Part shown: positions 1-6,560 of the stretch, piece after piece
How positions within the stretch are numbered: position 1 is the stretch's first letter
Layout of the letters: each line of letters starts with the position of its first letter
From: Planctomycetaceae bacterium
GTDB lineage: Bacteria > Planctomycetota > Planctomycetia > Pirellulales > Thermoguttaceae
Reading direction: 5' to 3'
Assembly: GCA_009776995.1 (NCBI GenBank)
Contig: WRMR01000161.1
Location: 1 to 9,589, forward strand
Length of the DNA: 9,589 nucleotides
Position numbers and translations under genes: made by a program
The notes under the pieces: model-generated
Told to the model about the DNA's origin: nothing
What the model saw: only the letters and a program-made list of their open reading frames with translations
Database searches by the model: none

Positions 1-64
1 GAGACAAAACCAAAATTGTAGCAATCACGTATGACCGCACTGCCCGAATTCCGAACCCGCAACG

Positions 65-2560
65 TTACTGATACAACAAATACATCTCGCGGCGTTTGAG
101 GAATCGCTCCAGTTCGGGCATCCAGTCAGCTTCGATTTCGGCAACGCTTTGGCCTTCGCGGATCATGTCAAGCGTTTTGTCACGCAACAGCAGGGTGTTG
201 AGCCGGGCGGTCTGCCACGAATCGGGGTACAACTTGCGGAGTGTCGTCGCGATAACCATGCCCATGCGGACGGCCTGCAATTTTTCCGGGGCTTCGAGCA
301 CCAGCCGGACGCCGTCACAGGGTATGCCCTCGAACTCGCGGTAGGGCGGCGTGAAATGCGTTGGCTCAAATCGCACGCCTTCGAGATTTGCTTCTTTGGT
401 TGCTTCCGTCAATGCCAGAGCGAGTTTTTCGGCGTTGTTACCCCTGCCGTCCGTGATCCACGGGGCACCGAACAACTCGAACGGCGTGTCCGTGCCGCGA
501 CCGACGGCGAGGTTCGTAAATTCAAGCAGTCCCAGCCCGGTGTAAAAATACGCGCCCGGCAGCGTTTTCATGTTCGGCGACGGGTTGATCCACGGTAATT
601 GCGTCGCGTCGTAATCCATCGCGCGTTTCCAGCCGACGCACGGCACAACGGTCAAATCGACGTCAAAGCGGCGTTCGACGGCGATCATCACGGCCAGTTC
701 ACCGATGGTCATGCCGTGCTGCACGGGCATCTGGTGATGCGCGACGAACGTTTCGCGGCCGGCTTGCAGAACCGGCCCTTCGACACGATCTCCGCGAATC
801 GGGTTCGGACGGTCGAGTACGACGAACGGGATGCCCTTGTCCGCCGCCGCTTCCATGCCGAGTGCCATGGTGCTGGTGTAAGTGTAAAAGCGCGAGCCGA
901 TGTCCTGAATGTCATACACAAGCACATCGACCTCGTCGAGCATTTCCGGCGTCGGCTTGCGCACGCTGCCGTACAGACTGTAAATCGGCAAACCGGTAAA
1001 TTCGTCCTTCGAGTCTTCAATACCATCACGGTCTGCCTCGCCGGTGAAGCCGTGTTCAGGTCCGAACAAGGCCGTCAACTTGACGCCGTTGTCCGTCAGA
1101 TATTTTGTGATGAACGTGCCGTCTTTTGTACAAGCCGTATGGTTTGTGATGAGACCGACGCGAGTATCGTGAAATAAGATGGATTTACTTTCTTTGAGTT
1201 TGAAAATTCCTTCCAATACATCAAGTCCGGACTTTACTTGACTATTCATATTTTCCAATGCAAATTGAAATTCCGGCGAATCCTGGTCTACTATGCGACC
1301 ATCCAAATAACAACTCATGAGTAATAGATACTCATATAAGGATTTTTTAGCATGTACATAAGCTACATACATCGCAATATCTATCGTAATATCATCCGGT
1401 TCATCCATCACCGCATCCGCCGCAATGGTCCCGATGCGCCCGGCAAGCGGGTTGACGTTGCCCTTGCCATCGGGATGGACGCGGTTGCTCAAAAAGATGA
1501 CGAACAGGTCAAAACCCGGGTCGATCCACAGCGACGTGCCGGTGAACCCACCGTGACCGAATGCCAGCGGTGACATCGTTTGGCCGCGATTGCTTGAGTA
1601 ACCTGTTCGCATGTCCCAGCCCAGACCGCGATACCCGCGCGGCACACGGTTGCGCGTTGTCATCAGTTGCACTGTTTCCGGCGTCAAAACGTGCACGCCG
1701 TTGTACTCGCCGCGCTGGAGCATCATGGTTGCGTACACGGCGATGTCCTCAGCCGTCGAAAACAATCCGGCGTGACCGGCAACACCGTCGGTCGCAAATG
1801 CACGCGGGTCATGCACCTTGCCAAGTTCACGGTCCTGTGTCGGTGCGGCTCGGAGACTCAGTTCCCCGTTCGGGCAATACATCGTTTCGGTCATGCCAAG
1901 CGGTTCGTAAATATGCTCACGGGCAAAGTCCGCAACGCTCTTGCCCGAAACCCGTTCGACCAGAATGCCGAGCAACTGGAACGACACGTCGGAATACGTG
2001 AACGCACTGCCCGGTGGCGTTTGCGGTTTTTCGGCAAGCAAACGTTCAATGGCCCTAGCCGTACCATCCTGGAAATTGTTGAGATGAATGTCGGGAATAA
2101 ACCCCGCCGTGTGCAACAGCAACTGCCGCACGGTGATGTCACGTTTCTCCGGCGTGTCAAACTCCGGCAGGTACGTCACGACCTTTGCGTCAATGTCAAT
2201 TTTACCCTGATCGACCAGCACCATGACGCTTGTGGCTGTCGCCATCGGTTTGGTGATCGACGCCATGTCGAACACGGTGTCGATGGTCATTTCGCGTGCT
2301 TTTTCCGTGTCCGTTTCAACCTGCTTGTTACCGAAGGCTTTCAAGTACGCGATTTTGCCGTGCCGTCCGACGCAGACGACCGCACCGGGCATGTTTTTGT
2401 CGGCCAGCCCCTTTTGCACTTCGGCGTCAATCAACGCCAGCGTCGCCGCGTCCAGCCCGACGTCCTCCGGGGCAACATGCGGCAGTCGTTCGGCACCCGT
2501 CAGGTTTCCTCCGATAAAAAGGATGGTTAAGATGATTGTTGTGATAAGTGTTCTTTGCAT
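65..2560 (-). CDS. Exported two-domain enzyme: AmiE-like serine hydrolase (beta-lactamase fold) fused to DUF1343/NamZ-like exo-muramidase
   Basis: 831 residues. The N-terminus is a signal peptide (basic MQR, then a hydrophobic stretch to about residue 22), so export is likely. Residues ~30-385 are a class C beta-lactamase/serine hydrolase domain with the nucleophile motif SITK (101-104), YSD (189-191) and HGG (336-338). Residues ~444-831 are a DUF1343 domain with ITNHT (471-475), FGPEHGF (499-505, whose Glu502 matches the proposed catalytic Glu of NamZ), QDIGSRFYTY (552-561), DRPNPI (583-588), NPSPNM (659-664) and FTNLAVGRGTD (681-691). In Bacillus subtilis the homologous proteins AmiE (MurNAc-L-Ala amidase) and NamZ (exo-beta-N-acetylmuramidase, GH171) are separate products of one muropeptide-recycling operon. 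A concerted role on peptidoglycan fragments is therefore inferred. The start is supported by AGAGGT at 2566-2571, 5 nt upstream. Residues ~390-465 are encoded by unusually AT-rich DNA. Substrate is not proven; the first domain could instead be an esterase or D-Ala peptidase. Confidence 0.88.
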   Translation of the reverse strand: MQRTLITTIILTILFIGGNLTGAERLPHVAPEDVGLDAATLALIDAEVQKGLADKNMPGAVVCVGRHGKIAYLKAFGNKQVETDTEKAREMTIDTVFDMASITKPMATATSVMVLVDQGKIDIDAKVVTYLPEFDTPEKRDITVRQLLLHTAGFIPDIHLNNFQDGTARAIERLLAEKPQTPPGSAFTYSDVSFQLLGILVERVSGKSVADFAREHIYEPLGMTETMYCPNGELSLRAAPTQDRELGKVHDPRAFATDGVAGHAGLFSTAEDIAVYATMMLQRGEYNGVHVLTPETVQLMTTRNRVPRGYRGLGWDMRTGYSSNRGQTMSPLAFGHGGFTGTSLWIDPGFDLFVIFLSNRVHPDGKGNVNPLAGRIGTIAADAVMDEPDDITIDIAMYVAYVHAKKSLYEYLLLMSCYLDGRIVDQDSPEFQFALENMNSQVKSGLDVLEGIFKLKESKSILFHDTRVGLITNHTACTKDGTFITKYLTDNGVKLTALFGPEHGFTGEADRDGIEDSKDEFTGLPIYSLYGSVRKPTPEMLDEVDVLVYDIQDIGSRFYTYTSTMALGMEAAADKGIPFVVLDRPNPIRGDRVEGPVLQAGRETFVAHHQMPVQHGMTIGELAVMIAVERRFDVDLTVVPCVGWKRAMDYDATQLPWINPSPNMKTLPGAYFYTGLGLLEFTNLAVGRGTDTPFELFGAPWITDGRGNNAEKLALALTEATKEANLEGVRFEPTHFTPPYREFEGIPCDGVRLVLEAPEKLQAVRMGMVIATTLRKLYPDSWQTARLNTLLLRDKTLDMIREGQSVAEIEADWMPELERFLKRREMYLLYQ
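1166..1395 (-). other. AT-rich in-frame segment at the domain junction of the fusion enzyme
   Basis: By hand count, positions 1171-1390 contain 79 G/C in 220 bases (about 36%), while the DNA on both sides is clearly above 50%. It encodes roughly residues 390-465. That covers a linker of about 53 residues (391-443) without a match to either domain as I know them, and the first strand/helix of the DUF1343 domain (SGLDVL at 444-449). Codons such as TTA, ATA and AGT are common here and scarce nearby. A perfect 10-bp palindrome, actcatgagt, lies at 1313-1322. The reading frame stays open throughout. It may be an acquired linker or a recombination patch; no mobile-element ends were recognised. Confidence 0.6.
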
Positions 2561-2585
2561 ACAGTACCTCTTTTTTGTTCTTTGA

Positions 2586-2671
2586 CGCGAACCACGCTAA
2601 ATATCGGGAAAATTTACGAAATTATTGAAACGAATTTTAGCGTATTTTCGCGTTATTTGGCGTGGTTTGCG
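2586..2671. repeat. Long imperfect hairpin filling the spacer between the sulfatase and the fusion enzyme
   Basis: The arms are cgcgaaccacgctaaata (2586-2603) and tatttggcgtggtttgcg (2654-2671). Read as plus-strand RNA, all 18 positions pair, two of them as G-U wobbles. Read as minus-strand RNA, the direction of the flanking genes, 16 of 18 pair. Pairing continues inward with gaaaat (2608-2613) against attttc (2644-2649), so nearly the whole AT-rich spacer folds back. The motif also occurs as a rough direct repeat (tagcgtattttcgcg, then ggcgtggtttgcg). It could be a REP-like or MITE-like element, an mRNA-end stabiliser, or an attenuator between the two genes. There is no U-tract for a classical terminator and no clear target-site duplication. 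Confidence 0.6.
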
Positions 2672-2677
2672 ATAAGA

Positions 2678-3976
2678 TCACGGTTCATAAAACGCATTCA
2701 GTTTCGGGAGCATGGCCTCAACACGCTGCGGTTGCGCGATCGCGAGGTTTTGCTCTTCGTGCGGATCATCCTGCACGTTGTAAAGCTCAACCCCGGTTTC
2801 CTCGCCCGGCTGTGCAACGATCAGTTTCCAACCGTCTTCAATCATCCAGCGAAAACGGAGATTCTTTTCCGGTCGATGCAAATCGACGAAATCGTGCGTG
2901 AAACACTCGCCGTAAATCGCTTTCCGGGCGGAAACCGCCTCTTCGTCAAGCAGATTGACGCCCGGCAACGAATCCCTTGTTTCGATTCCGGCAAGACTCA
3001 ACAATGTTGGGAGAATGTCAACGGAACTGACAAAATCGGTGTCGTTTCGTTGCGGTGTGATTTTGTCCGGCCAACGGATGATGGTCGGCGTCCGCAAACC
3101 CCCGTCATACTGCGATTGCTTTGACCTGGGGGCGTATTGCGGTTGATCGGGACTCTGTATCCAGCCGTTGTCACACACAGAGACGATCACCGTATTCCCG
3201 TTCAAACCGCGATTGTCGAGTTCATCGAGCAATTGCCCGCAGGTTTCGTCAAACCGTTCGACATTTCCCCAGTAGCGTGCCTGGTGGATGGAATCGGTTT
3301 TATCCGTATAATGCGTCAAGAGACGTTCCGGCGGATCATGGGGATCGTGCGGCAGCATCGGAGCGTACCAAAGAAAAAACGGCTTTTTTTCCTTGCTGGC
3401 GAGATCAAGAAAATCGACGATCGGCTGCATCGTGTCGCGACCGATTTGCAGACCGTCGTCCCCGTGCCGACCACCTTGCGTCATGCCATGCGTGAAACCG
3501 CCGGAGTCGTAACGTCCCATCCACCATTTCCCGGTCTGCATGGAAAGATAACCTTTTTCGGCCAGGAGCTTCGGAAGCGTCGGCAGTTCTTTCATCCGAT
3601 CGATCAGAACATTGCGGCCGTCAAGGTAAGCCTGGGACTGGTAAAAGTCACCCCGTTGCATTCCGACGGGCATCGGCGGGTCATTTCCGGTGATTCTGTG
3701 GCTGTGCGGATACTGTCCCGTGATGATCGACGCAAGGCTCGGACAACAAAGCGACGAAGGCACGTATCCCCGCGTAAACAGGAGTCCCTCTTGTGACAGC
3801 TTGTCAAGTCGTGGCGTCCGGACGACCGGGTGTTCCATGAAACCGTAATCGCCCCAGTGCTGGTCATCGGAAATGATGAGGACGATGTTCGGAAGCTCAT
3901 CGGCCATGACGCCCCATGTGTTCGACAACAAAACAAGCCCCACAAGGGCAATCCAGTGCTTTCCAGTGTTTTTCAT
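2678..3976 (-). CDS. Secreted sulfatase (formylglycine-dependent type I family)
   Basis: 432 residues. A signal peptide (MKNTGKHW, hydrophobic core ~9-18, cleavage plausible near VMA, 24-26) points to export. The arylsulfatase/alkaline-phosphatase fold is evident: NIVLIISDDQ (30-39, metal ligands Asp37/Asp38), the formylglycine site SSLCCPSLASIITG (74-87, candidate modified Cys77), TGKW (148-151), PHDPHD (209-214), VCDNG (267-271, metal ligands Asp269/Asn270), and the C-terminal GWKLI and ELYNVQDDPHEEQNLA elements typical of sulfatases. It should hydrolyse sulfate esters, probably on sulfated polysaccharides or glycans, after formylglycine maturation; the exact substrate cannot be read. The canonical CxPSR motif is CCPSL here, with Leu at the usual Arg position. 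The start is supported by GGAGAA at 3982-3987. It is followed by the fusion enzyme on the same strand after a 117-bp hairpin spacer, and co-transcription is possible. Confidence 0.92.
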   Translation of the reverse strand: MKNTGKHWIALVGLVLLSNTWGVMADELPNIVLIISDDQHWGDYGFMEHPVVRTPRLDKLSQEGLLFTRGYVPSSLCCPSLASIITGQYPHSHRITGNDPPMPVGMQRGDFYQSQAYLDGRNVLIDRMKELPTLPKLLAEKGYLSMQTGKWWMGRYDSGGFTHGMTQGGRHGDDGLQIGRDTMQPIVDFLDLASKEKKPFFLWYAPMLPHDPHDPPERLLTHYTDKTDSIHQARYWGNVERFDETCGQLLDELDNRGLNGNTVIVSVCDNGWIQSPDQPQYAPRSKQSQYDGGLRTPTIIRWPDKITPQRNDTDFVSSVDILPTLLSLAGIETRDSLPGVNLLDEEAVSARKAIYGECFTHDFVDLHRPEKNLRFRWMIEDGWKLIVAQPGEETGVELYNVQDDPHEEQNLAIAQPQRVEAMLPKLNAFYEP

Positions 3977-4072
3977 TGGTATTCTCCGTGGTGAATATTG
4001 TTTCGAGTGATTTCCAAAGCCAATCTCTTGATATTCGCATTCCCGGCATTCTCGCAGAATTTGCGTTGAGAA

Positions 4073-6301
4073 TCAACCTGCGGGAATCACCATGGGCGGT
4101 TCCTTGACCTGTTCGAGCATCGTGAGGACATGCTCGATGAATTGGACGCGGTTTGGTTCGTCGAGCAGAACGACGGAGTGCCCGTCACGCAGATCGCTTT
4201 CGATGAACAACTCGTGACCACCGCGCAGTTTGGCCAGCCAATGCTCGACCGTGCCGTAGGAAATCAACTGGTACGCATGGCACGGACGGAGTACCGGGTG
4301 CGGTTCAATGTGGGTTTGCCGTTGCCGGATACGGTCGGCGTCCCATGGAAAATCCAGGTGAATCACCAACTGCACGTTCCGAAAGACGAGCCGGCTCGCA
4401 GCGCCGTCGGACACGAAAACAACACGGCAATTCGGCTCGCGCTGGAATCGCATGTTGGCGTCTTTTTGTTCGTATGCCGGCATGTAACGGTCAATCAGGC
4501 CGCACTCAACAGGTGACCCGGCCAGTTTTGCCCGGGCGGATTGAAGCAGTTTCACATCATGGGCAAACACAACCGCCTTGACCTGCGGCGATTCGAGATG
4601 TTCCTGCAACAGATCGAACATCGTGTCGATCTTGCAACCGACAGTCAGGTTGCCACCAGGTAGGTTGCCGATCTCCGGGCGGCAACAAATCATATCATTG
4701 GCCACACGGAGCATCTCAGCAATGGTTGCTTGAATCTCATGCAAGGCGACAAAGGCTTCGGACTTCAGGCTTCGAACTTCAGGCAAAAGCTCTGAATCCG
4801 ACTCCTGAAACCCGACTTCTGAAGCCTGACGCCTCTTTTGAAGTCCGAAGCCTGAAGCCAGATGAAACAAACGATTTTGCAAGTCGGCGTGACGTTTCGC
4901 CTGGGTTTCGGTCAGCGGCAAAAAACGGTCGTGCGTGATCAGTTCCGGCAGCGACCGCCGGTATTCCGACGATTCAAAACGCCGGAAATGTTGCGGCAAG
5001 GTGTTCGCGACGTTACCCATGTTGGCGTAACTGACGCTGTTGTTCCGCAGGTCGAACTGCTGATGCCGTGCCAGAAAATTGTCGAGCAACCCTGTCCGGT
5101 GACGGTCGATCATATCAACGAACGAAACGAACGGTCCCGGCACACGGGCGGGGGCGGCACCCGAAAGGATGAAAAGATACTCCGATTCAAGCCGCCTCAC
5201 AATGCGCGCGGTTTCGGCACCATGCCGCTTGAGCGTGTGCGTTTCGTCGAGGATGATCAGACCGGGTTTCATGCGCCCGGTAATCACGGCGAGGTCATCT
5301 TTCAAATCGTCGTAGCACGCGACGGAGTATTGCACATCGGCATTGTACCGCCCCGCACGTTTTGCCGATGAACCGAAAATCACTTGCGATTGTCGCGACG
5401 TTGACTGTTGCAGTTCCGCGAGCCACGTATGCAGCGTCGGCGTGTTGGTCAGAACGAAGACGCGTTGCACTCCCACCGTTTGCGCGAGGATTTCCGCTGC
5501 GGCAACCGCCGTGCGACGCCGTCCCAGTCCCGGCGAATCGAACAGCAAAAACCGCCCGGTCACTGCCGCGTTAAGTGCCGCTTCGCGTTGATATGCCGCA
5601 AGCGGAGTGGTCAGCAGTGAGTCAAACGCACTGGAATGCACACCTCGCCGGAACATGGTCATGATTTTCCGATGGCGTTCGCGCTGTTGCATTTCAAACG
5701 CAAGCCGGGCAAACACGTCATTGTCAATCCGCAACTCATGCCGACAGTCGGCCGTGCGTTCGATTAGTGTTTTCAAAGCAGGGTGACGTTCAAAACTCAG
5801 TAGCCCGCGTGCATCAAAACAAGACCGTGCCGCTTTGAGAACGATACGCGGAGCATCAGGTGCAGGCCGAAACACGATCTCGCGTTTGAGGCCGTGCCGC
5901 ACGAAAATTTCAGAATACGTTGGAATCGGCAAATTGCTGATCGACCCGTCGCACTGCGACCGCGCGAAAAGAAGATGCGAACAGGTCCCATACACACCGT
6001 ACCGGAACGCCGGACAGGTGCAATGACTGTCGCCGCGCATGTCCGCATGCCGGTCGCCGCGCAACACGACACGGTGTACGGCACGTTGCACGTCATGCTG
6101 TGCCGGCGAACTGTGATCGCCTGGCAACATGGGCACAACATCAAATTGCATCGCAGCCGACCCGGACGCAACGGGTACAAGCTGATGCGTTGTGGTCGTG
6201 AGCTTTGGAAAAAGCCCCACGACGAACCGTTCCCACTGCTCCTGCGACACGCGATCAGGTCGTCGCCGGATGTTCGGCACTTTGAAGTCATCGTGTGGCA
6301 T
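4073..6301 (-). CDS. SWIM zinc-finger / SNF2-type ATPase homologue with degenerate catalytic motifs
   Basis: 742 residues. The N-terminal part carries a SWIM zinc finger, C94-x-C96 ... C107-x-H109. An SNF2-like ATPase core follows: AYQREA (236-241), a motif I region DSPGLGRRRT (255-264), motif Ia VFVLTNTPTLHTW (281-293), motif II LDETH (351-355), a motif III region ILSGAAP (378-384), and the C-terminal lobe with KAVVFAH (575-581), VVFVSDGAASRLVFRNVQLVIHLDFPWD (627-654) and SYGTVEHWL (681-689). Active SNF2 proteins have GLGKT in motif I and RxHRxGQ in motif VI. Here the Walker lysine is lost (GLGRRRT), and the motif VI stretch (residues ~663-672) lacks the arginine fingers. DExH is kept. ATP-driven DNA translocation is therefore doubtful; a non-catalytic DNA- or protein-binding role, or relaxed selection, fits. 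Residues ~484-517 are a repeat-encoded insert. No convincing ribosome-binding site precedes ATG 6301. Confidence 0.8.
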   Translation of the reverse strand: MPHDDFKVPNIRRRPDRVSQEQWERFVVGLFPKLTTTTHQLVPVASGSAAMQFDVVPMLPGDHSSPAQHDVQRAVHRVVLRGDRHADMRGDSHCTCPAFRYGVYGTCSHLLFARSQCDGSISNLPIPTYSEIFVRHGLKREIVFRPAPDAPRIVLKAARSCFDARGLLSFERHPALKTLIERTADCRHELRIDNDVFARLAFEMQQRERHRKIMTMFRRGVHSSAFDSLLTTPLAAYQREAALNAAVTGRFLLFDSPGLGRRRTAVAAAEILAQTVGVQRVFVLTNTPTLHTWLAELQQSTSRQSQVIFGSSAKRAGRYNADVQYSVACYDDLKDDLAVITGRMKPGLIILDETHTLKRHGAETARIVRRLESEYLFILSGAAPARVPGPFVSFVDMIDRHRTGLLDNFLARHQQFDLRNNSVSYANMGNVANTLPQHFRRFESSEYRRSLPELITHDRFLPLTETQAKRHADLQNRLFHLASGFGLQKRRQASEVGFQESDSELLPEVRSLKSEAFVALHEIQATIAEMLRVANDMICCRPEIGNLPGGNLTVGCKIDTMFDLLQEHLESPQVKAVVFAHDVKLLQSARAKLAGSPVECGLIDRYMPAYEQKDANMRFQREPNCRVVFVSDGAASRLVFRNVQLVIHLDFPWDADRIRQRQTHIEPHPVLRPCHAYQLISYGTVEHWLAKLRGGHELFIESDLRDGHSVVLLDEPNRVQFIEHVLTMLEQVKEPPMVIPAG
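4751..4859. repeat. Inverted/tandem repeat block inserted in frame in the SNF2-like gene
   Basis: The block is made of variants of a 10-11 base unit, (g)acttcaggcttc, in both orientations. A perfect 14-bp inverted repeat pairs ggcttcggacttca (4754-4767) with tgaagtccgaagcc (4839-4852). Further partial copies lie at 4768-4784, 4814-4831 and 4849-4859. On the minus strand it encodes residues ~484-517 (GFGLQKRR...LKSEAF), a polar stretch without resemblance to SNF2 motifs, between HLAS and VALHEIQ. The block adds about 102 coding bases, a multiple of three, so the frame is retained. It looks like a copy of a dispersed short repeat; other copies elsewhere in the genome are an expectation, not seen here. 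Confidence 0.7.
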
Positions 6302-6389
6302 TTTGGGTGAGGGGCGAGGAGTTAAGAGTTAGCCGCGTTACCCTGTGACGCGCATGGAAAGCGGTCACACCATGACCGCCGAATCAGGG

Positions 6390-6411
6390 CCGCCACGGTA
6401 ACGGAGCGGTC
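6390..6411 (+). repeat. Dispersed repeat A, copy 1
   Basis: This 22-base stretch matches 8371-8392 at 18 of 22 positions in the same orientation. It ends in ggagcggtc, which also forms the left arm of the hairpin at 6403-6430. Confidence 0.55.
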
Positions 6412-6422
6412 GAATCGAAGCA

Positions 6423-6439
6423 ACCGCTCCACCACTGTC
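6423..6439 (-). repeat. Dispersed repeat A, partial inverted copy
   Basis: Read on the minus strand this is gacagtggtggagcggt, identical to 8375-8391 at 16 of 17 positions but inverted. With the copy at 6390-6411 it makes the 8-bp hairpin stem. Confidence 0.55.
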
Positions 6440-6483
6440 AATCTCATTGCAACGTTTACGCCGTGACCGCCCTACCTCAACCT

Positions 6484-6502
6484 GTCACTGACGTTCCCGG
6501 CT
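6484..6502 (+). repeat. Dispersed repeat B, copy 1
   Basis: The 19-mer gtcactgacgttcccggct recurs at 8140-8158 (18/19) and 8464-8482 (17/19), all in the same orientation. This copy is intergenic. Confidence 0.6.
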
Positions 6503-6532
6503 ACTGTTCTTGCGGCGGTGCCATTCACTTGA

Positions 6533-6560
6533 CCACGAATCACTGGCCACTAATCACTGG
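6533..6560 (+). repeat. 14-bp tandem duplication overlapping the 3' end of the secreted repeat protein gene
   Basis: ccacgaatcactgg (6533-6546) is followed directly by ccactaatcactgg (6547-6560), 13 of 14 identical. The second copy contains the stop codon (TAG on the minus strand, 6550-6552) and the last residues (ASD) of the secreted repeat protein. Confidence 0.7.

Larger units (their letters stand above)
6302..6549. other. Intergenic spacer with clustered hairpins and short repeats
   Basis: This 248-bp gap lies between the start of the SNF2-like gene and the end of the secreted repeat protein gene. I see no gene in it. It contains a perfect 7-bp stem with a 5-nt loop (gcggtca 6361-6367 / tgaccgc 6373-6379), a perfect 8-bp stem with a 12-nt loop (ggagcggt 6403-6410 / accgctcc 6423-6430), two copies of a repeat also found near 8371, one copy of a repeat also found at 8140 and 8464, and the first copy of a 14-bp tandem repeat. 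The purine-rich gaggggcgaggag stretch near 6309-6321 is C/T-rich on the coding strand of the SNF2-like gene, so it offers no Shine-Dalgarno. Confidence 0.6.

Noticed and set aside
1..64. End of another gene at the left edge
   Set aside because: No frame with recognisable content can be judged in 64 bases; nothing supports a call.
1667..2530. 287-codon open frame on the plus strand, antisense to the serine hydrolase domain
   Set aside because: It is His/Arg/Val-rich with no recognisable motif, and it lies wholly opposite a gene with intact catalytic motifs. Long antisense frames are expected in such codon usage.
2604..2653. Rho-independent terminator for the sulfatase
   Set aside because: The large AT-rich loop and the absence of a T-run after the stem on the minus strand do not fit a standard terminator.
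3137..3796. 219-codon plus-strand open frame opposite the sulfatase
   Set aside because: No family resemblance, and the opposite strand has clear sulfatase motifs throughout.
4751..4859. CRISPR-like array
   Set aside because: The units are 10-11 bases, degenerate and in both orientations, with no regular spacers and no cas genes nearby.
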